Below, piece by piece: positions 32,816 through 40,760 of a stretch of 40,760 bases of DNA. The notes under the pieces were generated by a model that ran no database searches, was not told the origin of the DNA, and worked only from the letters and a program-made list of their open reading frames with translations. The position numbers and the translations under genes are program-made. Origin of the DNA: JAVBOD01 sp031551045 (GTDB lineage: Bacteria > Bacteroidota > Bacteroidia > Bacteroidales > UBA932); the NCBI GenBank assembly GCA_031551045.1, contig JAVBOD010000024.1, positions 1 to 40,760 of the forward strand, given 5' to 3'. Position 1 is the stretch's first letter. The number at the start of each line of letters is the position of its first letter.

Positions 32816-35800
32816 ATGAAACAATTATATAAGGTCATAGGAATAGCGGCGGTAAGCACAACGGTAGCTATAGGCACAATACTGCATCACGCGCCGCAAA
32901 AAGACAAGGGATTTGACATAAAATCGTATGATTCAAATTCCATCACGGTAGCGGAACACACTCCGGCGCCGGACAACAACCAACCGGCGAACCCAACCGG
33001 AACAACGGCGGGGGAAAGCGCTTCGCCGAACACGTTCTTTGCCTACAACCTGGAGCAGGGAGACATCGGGATAATCAACGACAAGAGCATTGACAACCCG
33101 ATTGACAACGTGTTTCATATCCAGCTACACACAAAACCAACAGCAACCCACACCGTGTGGCTGGAATACGAACTGAACGGTGTGGCCGACTTTACCTCGG
33201 TGTCGCGCAGTGTGAACGACGAGTTAGCCACGGGCGGCCACTTTGTGCAGAAGCGCGAGGGCTGGACGTTGCAACGCGAGCGCATCAACCCCGCTTCGCT
33301 GAAAACGGGTGAGAACATCGTGCGTTTCTCCGTGCCGCAGGATGCCGAGTATGGCTACCAGGTGCGGAACGTGCGTTTCCGGACGGAAAACACGACCAAC
33401 CAAGCTGCCCGCCAATTGGTGATGAACCAGCCGGCGGCGGCTACTTATTTCGGCACCGAAGGCTATGCGCAGGGCTTTTTGACCGGCAAGGATGCCGATA
33501 AAGCCACGGTGCGCATCAACGGTACAGAAATTACCGCGTTCAAAGGCGCGTTCGAAGAGGTGATTGCCCGTGCGTCCATCGACAAGCCCGAATGGACGGC
33601 CACGGTGGAAGCCACGTACCCCGATGGGGAAACACTTTCTACGGAAATACGCTTTACTCATTCATCAACCTTCGACCTGAAAAACGAATGGAAGAAAGAA
33701 ACGCTCTATGCCGAAACGCAGGTGAAAAAGGCGGCTCCTTTCACTTTAAATATTGACGAGACGAAACTGACCGCCGGAGCAGGCGCGGTGGCAAAAGCCA
33801 CGCCGATATCGATGACCGGCTTGCGCGATGTGGACTACGCCGCCTTAGATGCCGGCATGATTAACGTGAGCGGCGGGGCCAACGGCTTCCGCTTCCTGCC
33901 CCACGGCACGACCTTCGACAAGGAGGTGCGCCTGGAAATGGCCTACGACAGCACGCTGATACCGGAGGGCTACACGGCCGAAGACATCCGCACTTATTAT
34001 TTTGACGAAAACACGCACCACTGGGTAGCCCTGCCCCGCGACACGGTGTTATTACTGGCGCAAACCGTAGTATCTAAAACGACGCACTTCACCGATATGA
34101 TTAACGCCATTATCACCGTGCCGGAATCGCCCGAAACGCAGAGCTACACGCCCACGTCGATGAAAGACATTAAAGTGGCGAACCCTGCGGCAAACATTAA
34201 CCAGATAGAAGCGCCCAGCGCCAACTCGATGGGCAGCGCCGGATTGAGTTACCCGATAAACATCCCCGCCGGGCGGCAAGGCATGCAACCGGGCTTAGGC
34301 CTGCAATACAACAGCGGCGGCGGCAACGGCTGGCTCGGTTTGGGCTGGGATGTAGCCATCCCGAGTATCGAGGTGGAAACACGCTGGGGCGTTCCGCGCT
34401 ATGACCCGGACAAGGAATCGGAAACCTACACCTTTGCCGGCGAACAGCTCACGCCGCTGGCGCACCGCTCCGAATGGGTGGCGCGCGCGACGGGCGACAA
34501 GCAGTTCTACCCGCGCATCGAAGGCGCTTACAGCAAGATTATCCGCCACGGCGACAAACCCGCGGAATACTGGTGGGAAGTGACCGATAAGGACGGCACC
34601 CGCCATTTCTACGGCGGCTCGCCCGACGGCAATAGTGTAATTCCTACAGCCATATTAAGCGATGCCAAGGGCAACATCGGCCATTGGGCGCTGGTGGAGA
34701 CGCGCGACGTGAACGGCAACTTTGTGCGCTACCATTATGATTTGAAACCCGACCCGGGCGTGGCGGGCGGCACTCCAGGCAAGCAGCTTTACATACAAAA
34801 GATTACCTACACGGGACATAACGGCACGGAAGGCGCCTACAGCGTGGAATTCTTCCGCGACCGCACGGCCGACGGCAGCGAGCTTTTCAAACGAAAAGAT
34901 GTGATTATCAATGCCCGCTTAGGCTTCAAACAGGTGACCGCCGATGTGCTGCAAGCTATTGTAGTGAAGTTCGGCAGCGAAACAGTTCGCAGCTACGGAC
35001 TGAAATATACCGAAGGCGCCTTTGTAAAAACACTATTGCAAAGCGTGAGCGAGTACGATGCCGAAGGCGCGTTGTTCCACACCCACACGTTCGACTATTA
35101 CGACGACGTGCGCCGCGACGGGCAATACTACCCGTTCAACGAGCGGCAGGAGTGGAATGCCGGGACGGACGATGTGCACGGCGACTTCATTACCGGCAAT
35201 ATCCCTGAGTTCAACGACCGCGCTTCGGCCATCAGCGGCACCAAGTCGTGGAATGCCGGAGGGGGCATTTCTATCGGCGTGGGGCTGGCTACCTCAAGTA
35301 GTACATCTAAAAATATGACGGGTGGCGCCAACCTCTCTTTTACCCACGGCGAGAGCCACGGGATGCTGGCCCTGGTGGACATCAACGGCGACGGCTTAGC
35401 CGACAAGGTGATGAAAATAAACGGCAAATTGTGTTACCGCCCACAACTGAGAGCCACAGAACCCGACGGCACCCCTTCCTTCGGCGATATACGCCCTATA
35501 TACGGTGCCAACGACTTCCTGCACGAAGTGAGCAACAATTTCGACGGAGGGTTGGAAGTACAGTTCAAACCGGCTTCAGCCAGCGCCGGGGTCACGGTAA
35601 TTAATTCAAAAACCAAAACCTACTTTTCCGATGTGAACGGCGACGGATTGATAGACCTTGTTTCGAGCGGGAGAACCTATTTCAACCGCTTGGATGACAA
35701 CGGCAACCCTCATTTCGAGGGTACCAGCGCCGGCACGCCCAGCCCTGTATTGTCCGGTGCAGCACTGTCGGCCGATTTGTTCCCCTTTGCACAGGAAGAG

Positions 35801-38800
35801 CTGAATGAAGCTATTGAGCGAAGCCCCCTGCACGATGTGGTGCGTATGTGGCAGGCGCCCTACGATGGCGCTATCCGTATCGAAGCGCCCATTGCACTGA
35901 TTGAAAATACTTCGGAGGAACGGCCGGGCTATAGCACTGCCGACGGGGTTCGCGCCGCCATCCAATTGAAGGGTTCCGAGAAATGGAGCGCTTTCATTGC
36001 CGCAGACAATTATTCGGAAATAATTCCGGATAACGTGGACAGCTTGACGGTAACGCGGGGCGACCGTGTGTATTTCCGTTTGCAATCGGTGCAGGACGGC
36101 ATGTACGACCAGGTATTATGGAACCCGGTAATTACGTATTTGAAAGCCTCTCCCCCCTCCCTCTCCACAGGAGAGGGTGCTGGGAGCGATTCGCTCAATC
36201 TTGCCGAATTGGATGCCAACGGGCAAGCGCGCTATGTGTTTACGGCCGATAAGGATTTTGTGGTGAGCGCCGACTACGAAGTGGGCATGCCCATTGCCGG
36301 GAAAATACACCTGACAGCCGGCTTCCGGAAACCCGCCACCAGCGACGATGTGCGCATTGTGGCCCTGCTGAACAACAGCACGCTGCTGGAGCGCGACTAT
36401 GGTGCCGACAGCGTGGTAAACGAACCTATTACCATTGATTTCACGGTAAACGAAGACGATGTATTGACTTTTAACATCATTACTTCGTCGAATGTGGACT
36501 GGCCGGCTTTGCAGTGGAAGCCCTACGGCTACTACAGCGAATCATACAATCCCGATGTAAAGATATTATTCAAGAACGACACTATTCCGGTAATAGACTT
36601 TTATGCTACGCCCAAAATGAGCATCTATGCCCGCGAGTGGGTGTTGCAACAGCCCTTGGATACGGCGCGCACCGATTCGTTAGGCGTGATTCCCGAATTG
36701 AAATTCGCAACGCCTCCTTTTGTGAATATGACAGGACAGCAGGTGACGATGGTGGTAAAACATCAAAATCAACTGTTAGGCAAACGCACGTATCCGGTTA
36801 TTCGCGATGTAAACGACCGCGACAACGACCCCGCCAGCAACTACCTCTTGCCGGTGGATACGCTCTTTGTGGCGGCCACCAGCGGCAAGGATATCTATGT
36901 GGAATATTACACGACGAATCCAACGCTTGGAATGTTCATTTACAAGCCCAATGCCCGGCTGGTGCATTTGGATTCGACCGGAACACAAACAGCCACCGAC
37001 ACGCTTTATGCCGGATTTTACAGCCCGGTGACGGACGATGAAACGATTTTCGGGCACCTATACCGCGGTTGGGGACAGTTTGCTTACAACGGCAACAAGG
37101 AATGGGCCAACCAACCCATTGACCAGAGCGTACTGAATGCCGATGAAATGAAAAATGCCGCAAAAGAAGAGAACACCCTCGATACACGCGACGGGCAGAC
37201 CACGGACGAGATTAACGACGGCATCAACAGCGATGGAAACTTCGAGGCGAGCAAGGCGCGTTTCATACTGATGACCCCTAATGCGGAACAAGGCCGCTGG
37301 CAGGGATTCGACGAAATGACCTACCTTGCCAAAGATACGGTAAGCAGCTCGCGCATGGGCGAGAAAGACGTAACGCCAATGGATCCTACAGCCAACGGCG
37401 CGGGGGCAACGGCGGTGGATAAACACACCCGCACGTGGACACTCTCGGCCGGCGCAGGTACATCGGTAGGAAGCAAGAGCGGATCGGCCAGCGGAAGCTA
37501 CGGATGGAGTTTTGTGAAGAGCGATTTCATGGACATGAACGGCGACCGCTATCCCGACATCCTGAGCGACGACAAGGTACAGTACTCGGCGCCGACGGGC
37601 GGTCTGTCGGAGTTCAAGGCAGCACATCCGGGCGACCACAATCATTATACGAACACCGTATCGGCCGGTGTGTCGTTCGGCCTGAGTAAATCGAAAACCA
37701 CGCGCGACCCGGCGACCAACCCGAAACGTTCGTATTTCTCATCGATAACCGGCACGGTGGGCGGCTCGGCCGGCGTGAGCATGGACAATGCCACCCACAC
37801 CTGGATGGATATTAACGGCGACGGCTTGCCCGACCGCGTGTACGACGACGGCACGGTACAGTTGAACCTCGGCTATTCGTTTACCCCGCGCGAGCGGTGG
37901 AGCGACGACATTCCGGTGCGCAACGGCGCAGGCGTGTCCCTCTCGGCCAGCACGGGCGTGGGCGAGAGCTTTACGAATGTGGATAAAGACCAAACTTCAT
38001 GGAGCATCGGCGTAGGACTGAGCCGCTCGGACAACTACACGCTCTCGTCCATTCAGGATGTGAACGGCGACGGCTTGCCCGATAAGGTGTACGATCTGGT
38101 ATCGCCCTCGCTGTCGGAGCTAAAGGGCCTGCTCGAAGGCAGCAGCACCTTGCGCGTGCGGCTGAACACAGGTAATGGCTTTACGAAGGAAATGATTCCG
38201 TGGAACGGGGCGTTCCGCCTCGGGAGGGCTTCCTCGACCAGCGAGAATGCCAACGTGGCCTTTACGTTCTCAATAAAGATTATTGCCCTGAAAATAGCGA
38301 TTAACCCTAAGATATTCGCCGGGCTCAGCGCCAGCCGCGAGGAAGTGCAGCTTAGCGACATGGACGGCGACGGCTTCCCCGACTACGTGGAATCGAACCG
38401 CAACAACAGCCATACCCTGAAAGTGAAAACCTCGACCATCGGGCGGACGAACATGTTGCGCCGCGTGCAATGCCCCTTGGGCAGCAGCTTCGAGTTGAGC
38501 TATAAGAACCTTTCGCCAACTTACGAAATGCCGCAGGCGCAATGGGTATTGTCGGAAGTGAGCCTATTCGACGGCCACAAAGGCGACGGCGTGGACAGCA
38601 CCCGCACGCAATTTGAATACGCGGGCGGCTACCACGACCGCCACGAACGGGCGTTCTTCGGCTACAAAACCGTAAAAATGCACCAGTTGGACGAACAGGG
38701 GAACACCTACCGCACGAATGTGAGCGAATACCGCAACGACAATTACTACGCCAAGGGGCTGCCGGTATCGCAAATGATGGTGGATGCCGACAGCAAACCC

Positions 38801-40760
38801 TATACCCAAACAGTCAATACGTTTGAATTTAAAGATGCAAAGACGGGAGCTGCAACCGCTCCCCCCGCCCTCTCCCCAGGAGAGGGGGCCGCGCAGCTAA
38901 GCGTGTTCCCTGCATTGGTAGAGACGGTGACTTCGTACTACGAGGGGCAAAATACCCCTCAAAAATCGCTTCGCGAGACGTATCGCTACGGCGAGTATGG
39001 GAATGCCGTCGGTTATACGAATTTCGGGGAAGGAAACGACGAAATTTCTTCGGCGATTACCTACCACCACCTGACCGATAAGTATATTGTAGCCGTGCCG
39101 CAAAGCATTACGGTAAGCGGTGGCAGCACCACGTTCCGCAAGCGCGAAACGGAGGTGAACGACAAGGGGCAGGTGAGCCAGATACGGCAACACACGGGCG
39201 ACGCCACGGCCAACTACGATTTTGAGTACGACCAATATGGCAACCTCGGAAAAGTAACCCGCCCGGCCAATTACAAGGGCGAACGCATGTGGTTCGAATA
39301 TTCGTATGACCAAGCCGTACACAGTTACCCTGTACAAGTGAAAGACGCCTTCGGCTACCGTTCGTCGGCCGAGTACGACTATAAGTTCGGCGGTGTGCTG
39401 CGCACGGTGGATTTGAACAATCAGGAAATGAATTATAGATATGATGCTAAAGGCCGTGTAATGAGCATACAGTCGCCGATGGAAAAGGCGGCGGGTGTGC
39501 CTGCTACCATCGAGTTCAAGTATTACCCCGAAGCCGCTACGCCGTGGGCGCTAACCAAGCATTACGACCCGCAATTCCCCGGCAACTTTATGGAAACCGC
39601 CCTGTTTATCGACGGCTTGGGGCGCGAGCTGCAAACCAAGAAAGACGGGGCTATTTACGCCGGAAAAGGCCAGGCCGACACCGAAGTAATGATTGTGAGC
39701 GGCAAAGTGATTTACGACGCTTTTGGCCGCGCTATTGCCAGTTATTATCCGATGACCGAAGCAAAAGGCAGCACGGGAGCGTTCAATGCAGGGAAAGATA
39801 ATGTAGCACCCACGAAAGTGACGTATGATGTGTTGGATAGAACATTGGTAACCGAACTGCCGGATGGAGCGAAAACCGCTATTCAGTACACAGTGACCAC
39901 CCCCCAACCCCCTAAAGGGGGAGCGGGAGAGCCGCTCTTTACGCAAGTGATTACCGATGCGAACGGGAAAGTGACGGAAACGTACACCGACATTCGCGGC
40001 AAGCAGCGGGCGGTGAAAGCGCCGATGGAGACATGGACAAGTTTTGTGTACAACCCGATTGGCGAGCTATTGCAAAGCACCGACCCCGAAGGAAACATCA
40101 CTACGCATGAGTACGATATGCTAGGGCGGCGGATAAACCGCAACCACCCCGATGCAGGATTGACGGAATGGACATATGATGCGGCAGGCAATATGTTGAC
40201 ACAGGTAACGCCGAATTTGCGCCTGTCCCCCGCTACCCCCCAACCCCCTGAAGGGGGCGCTGGCGGGGGCGGAACAGCCATCCGGTATCAATATACTTAC
40301 AACAGGTTGGATGCCATTGAGTATCCCATTTATACCTACGCGAATGTGCGGTATGCGTACGGGGCGCCGGGAGCGCCGAACAACCGCGCCGGAAGGATTA
40401 CCTTGGTAGAAGACGGCACAGGAGCGCAAGAATTTGAATACGGGGTGTTGGGCGAAGTAACGAAGACCACCCGCACCGTGAGCGTGCCCGACCGTGGCGA
40501 CTTTACTTTTGTAACCCGTAGCGAATATGATGTATGGAACCGCCTGACCAAATTGATGTACCCCGATGGCGAAGAAGTGAGCTATACCTACAACGTGGGC
40601 GGCTTGCTGAACCGGATGAGCAGCCAATTTGCCGGCAACAACTACAAATATGTGACACAATTAGGCTATGACAAGTTTGAAAATAGAGTATATTTGCAAT
40701 ACGGAAACGGAACGGAAATGACTTACGCCTACGAGGCGGAACGCAGAAGGCTGAAAGGCT
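32816..40760 (+). CDS. Giant SpvB/VCBS/YD-repeat protein, Tc-toxin B/C-like (3' end outside window)
   Basis: At least 2,648 codons from the ATG at 32816, open to the last base. A hydrophobic N-terminal stretch (about residues 6-22) may be a signal peptide or anchor. Residues about 470-640 match the SpvB domain: INIPAGRQGMQPGLGLQYNSG and GNGWLGLGWDVAIPSI. Six FG-GAP/VCBS motifs of the form DxNGDGLPDxV lie near residues 855, 939, 1573, 1665, 1748 and 1848. They are preceded by Gly/Ser-rich beta segments. From about residue 2,130, YD/RHS repeats begin (YDQYGNLGKVTRP, YDAKGRVMSIQ, YDMLGRRINRNHPDAG). This order is that of TcB/TcC Tc-toxin components and of polymorphic RHS toxins, which encapsulate a C-terminal toxin in a shell. 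The core cleavage motif and C-terminal toxin, if any, lie beyond the window. Four palindromic repeats are inserted in frame. The gene is G+C-richer than the core genes. Confidence 0.85.
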   Translation, partial: MKQLYKVIGIAAVSTTVAIGTILHHAPQKDKGFDIKSYDSNSITVAEHTPAPDNNQPANPTGTTAGESASPNTFFAYNLEQGDIGIINDKSIDNPIDNVFHIQLHTKPTATHTVWLEYELNGVADFTSVSRSVNDELATGGHFVQKREGWTLQRERINPASLKTGENIVRFSVPQDAEYGYQVRNVRFRTENTTNQAARQLVMNQPAAATYFGTEGYAQGFLTGKDADKATVRINGTEITAFKGAFEEVIARASIDKPEWTATVEATYPDGETLSTEIRFTHSSTFDLKNEWKKETLYAETQVKKAAPFTLNIDETKLTAGAGAVAKATPISMTGLRDVDYAALDAGMINVSGGANGFRFLPHGTTFDKEVRLEMAYDSTLIPEGYTAEDIRTYYFDENTHHWVALPRDTVLLLAQTVVSKTTHFTDMINAIITVPESPETQSYTPTSMKDIKVANPAANINQIEAPSANSMGSAGLSYPINIPAGRQGMQPGLGLQYNSGGGNGWLGLGWDVAIPSIEVETRWGVPRYDPDKESETYTFAGEQLTPLAHRSEWVARATGDKQFYPRIEGAYSKIIRHGDKPAEYWWEVTDKDGTRHFYGGSPDGNSVIPTAILSDAKGNIGHWALVETRDVNGNFVRYHYDLKPDPGVAGGTPGKQLYIQKITYTGHNGTEGAYSVEFFRDRTADGSELFKRKDVIINARLGFKQVTADVLQAIVVKFGSETVRSYGLKYTEGAFVKTLLQSVSEYDAEGALFHTHTFDYYDDVRRDGQYYPFNERQEWNAGTDDVHGDFITGNIPEFNDRASAISGTKSWNAGGGISIGVGLATSSSTSKNMTGGANLSFTHGESHGMLALVDINGDGLADKVMKINGKLCYRPQLRATEPDGTPSFGDIRPIYGANDFLHEVSNNFDGGLEVQFKPASASAGVTVINSKTKTYFSDVNGDGLIDLVSSGRTYFNRLDDNGNPHFEGTSAGTPSPVLSGAALSADLFPFAQEELNEAIERSPLHDVVRMWQAPYDGAIRIEAPIALIENTSEERPGYSTADGVRAAIQLKGSEKWSAFIAADNYSEIIPDNVDSLTVTRGDRVYFRLQSVQDGMYDQVLWNPVITYLKASPPSLSTGEGAGSDSLNLAELDANGQARYVFTADKDFVVSADYEVGMPIAGKIHLTAGFRKPATSDDVRIVALLNNSTLLERDYGADSVVNEPITIDFTVNEDDVLTFNIITSSNVDWPALQWKPYGYYSESYNPDVKILFKNDTIPVIDFYATPKMSIYAREWVLQQPLDTARTDSLGVIPELKFATPPFVNMTGQQVTMVVKHQNQLLGKRTYPVIRDVNDRDNDPASNYLLPVDTLFVAATSGKDIYVEYYTTNPTLGMFIYKPNARLVHLDSTGTQTATDTLYAGFYSPVTDDETIFGHLYRGWGQFAYNGNKEWANQPIDQSVLNADEMKNAAKEENTLDTRDGQTTDEINDGINSDGNFEASKARFILMTPNAEQGRWQGFDEMTYLAKDTVSSSRMGEKDVTPMDPTANGAGATAVDKHTRTWTLSAGAGTSVGSKSGSASGSYGWSFVKSDFMDMNGDRYPDILSDDKVQYSAPTGGLSEFKAAHPGDHNHYTNTVSAGVSFGLSKSKTTRDPATNPKRSYFSSITGTVGGSAGVSMDNATHTWMDINGDGLPDRVYDDGTVQLNLGYSFTPRERWSDDIPVRNGAGVSLSASTGVGESFTNVDKDQTSWSIGVGLSRSDNYTLSSIQDVNGDGLPDKVYDLVSPSLSELKGLLEGSSTLRVRLNTGNGFTKEMIPWNGAFRLGRASSTSENANVAFTFSIKIIALKIAINPKIFAGLSASREEVQLSDMDGDGFPDYVESNRNNSHTLKVKTSTIGRTNMLRRVQCPLGSSFELSYKNLSPTYEMPQAQWVLSEVSLFDGHKGDGVDSTRTQFEYAGGYHDRHERAFFGYKTVKMHQLDEQGNTYRTNVSEYRNDNYYAKGLPVSQMMVDADSKPYTQTVNTFEFKDAKTGAATAPPALSPGEGAAQLSVFPALVETVTSYYEGQNTPQKSLRETYRYGEYGNAVGYTNFGEGNDEISSAITYHHLTDKYIVAVPQSITVSGGSTTFRKRETEVNDKGQVSQIRQHTGDATANYDFEYDQYGNLGKVTRPANYKGERMWFEYSYDQAVHSYPVQVKDAFGYRSSAEYDYKFGGVLRTVDLNNQEMNYRYDAKGRVMSIQSPMEKAAGVPATIEFKYYPEAATPWALTKHYDPQFPGNFMETALFIDGLGRELQTKKDGAIYAGKGQADTEVMIVSGKVIYDAFGRAIASYYPMTEAKGSTGAFNAGKDNVAPTKVTYDVLDRTLVTELPDGAKTAIQYTVTTPQPPKGGAGEPLFTQVITDANGKVTETYTDIRGKQRAVKAPMETWTSFVYNPIGELLQSTDPEGNITTHEYDMLGRRINRNHPDAGLTEWTYDAAGNMLTQVTPNLRLSPATPQPPEGGAGGGGTAIRYQYTYNRLDAIEYPIYTYANVRYAYGAPGAPNNRAGRITLVEDGTGAQEFEYGVLGEVTKTTRTVSVPDRGDFTFVTRSEYDVWNRLTKLMYPDGEEVSYTYNVGGLLNRMSSQFAGNNYKYVTQLGYDKFENRVYLQYGNGTEMTYAYEAERRRLKG
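36149..36185 (+). repeat. In-frame palindromic repeat, family A copy 1
   Basis: Hairpin core CCCTCTCC-ACA-GGAGAGGG inside the giant gene. It encodes S-P-P-S-L-S-T-G-E-G-A (from residue 1112). Same codon phase as copy 2 at 38858. It interrupts a region between two beta-rich segments (TYLKA and SDSLNLAEL). Confidence 0.75.
38858..38890 (+). repeat. In-frame palindromic repeat, family A copy 2
   Basis: Core CCCTCTCC-CCA-GGAGAGGG. It encodes A-P-P-A-L-S-P-G-E-G-A (from residue 2015), matching copy 1 at nearly all positions and in the same frame. Confidence 0.78.
39899..39931 (+). repeat. In-frame palindromic repeat, family B copy 1
   Basis: CCCCCCAACCCCCTAAAGGGGG core. It encodes T-P-Q-P-P-K-G-G-A (from residue 2362), placed between IQYTVT and EPLFTQV, which reads as one interrupted YD-repeat strand pair. 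Confidence 0.78.
40226..40273 (+). repeat. In-frame palindromic repeat, family B copy 2
   Basis: CCCCCCAACCCCCTGAAGGGGG core followed by a G-rich extension (GCTGGCGGGGGC). It encodes T-P-Q-P-P-E-G-G-A-G-G-G-G (from residue 2474) between the VTPNLR and AIRYQYTY segments, in the same codon phase as the copy at 39899. Confidence 0.78.

Noticed and set aside
35378..38386. Repeated DxNGDGxPD segments, considered as a DNA tandem repeat
   Set aside because: The six copies are separated by hundreds of bases and explained by VCBS/FG-GAP motifs in the protein.
33224..40660. Many minus-strand and out-of-frame ORFs of 60-195 codons
   Set aside because: All are antisense to or overlap the giant gene, whose frame is open throughout and carries recognisable motifs; G+C-rich sequence makes such shadows common.

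Overview
The window looks like a chromosomal segment of a Bacteroidota bacterium, most likely order Bacteroidales. It carries the type IX secretion (T9SS) core genes porP-gldK-gldL-gldM-gldN. It also has a cargo protein with a C-terminal T9SS sorting domain, promoters of the Bacteroidota kind (TTTG, about 20 nt, TAnnTTTG), no obvious Shine-Dalgarno sequences, and a topoisomerase I ending in Toprim-C-type repeats instead of zinc fingers. There is no CRISPR array, rRNA, phage or transposase. The only RNA gene seen is tRNA-Cys(GCA).

Bases 1-11,000 are housekeeping genes, mostly on the minus strand. A secreted SecDF-head-like protein (plus strand) comes first. It is followed by an oxaloacetate decarboxylase/pyruvate carboxylase-type carboxyltransferase, lipB and lipA (lipoate synthesis), glycerate kinase, a glutathione peroxidase (plus), tRNA-Cys, a menaquinone-pathway radical SAM enzyme (mqnE-like), rpmH, and a glycosyltransferase-ECF sigma factor-rsmG cluster.

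Bases 11,300-19,400 hold tgt (plus), then an LptF/LptG-type permease and a class A penicillin-binding protein (minus). Then topA runs on the plus strand and overlaps by 4 nt an arginase-fold protein that has lost most metal ligands.

Bases 19,400-25,100 are the T9SS operon with its own promoter and a strong terminator: PorP (outer membrane), GldK (lipoprotein ring), GldL/GldM (proton-driven inner-membrane motor) and GldN. Bases 25,150-28,400 are a galactose operon: sugar nucleotidyltransferase, galM, galK.

Bases 28,400-40,760 look accessory. A repeat-rich gap with two terminator-like hairpins leads into a TPR lipoprotein with a C-terminal helix-turn-helix. Next come a small DUF3244-like secreted protein, a T9SS-sorted LamG-like protein, and a giant SpvB/VCBS/YD-repeat protein resembling Tc-toxin B/C components. 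The giant gene is open for at least 2,648 codons and runs off the right edge. It is visibly richer in G+C than the core genes and contains four short palindromic repeats of two families, all inserted in frame. Together these four genes look like a regulated set of surface or secreted proteins, possibly exported by the T9SS encoded 6 kb upstream. The link is inferred from context and the sorting domain; it is not shown by the sequence.
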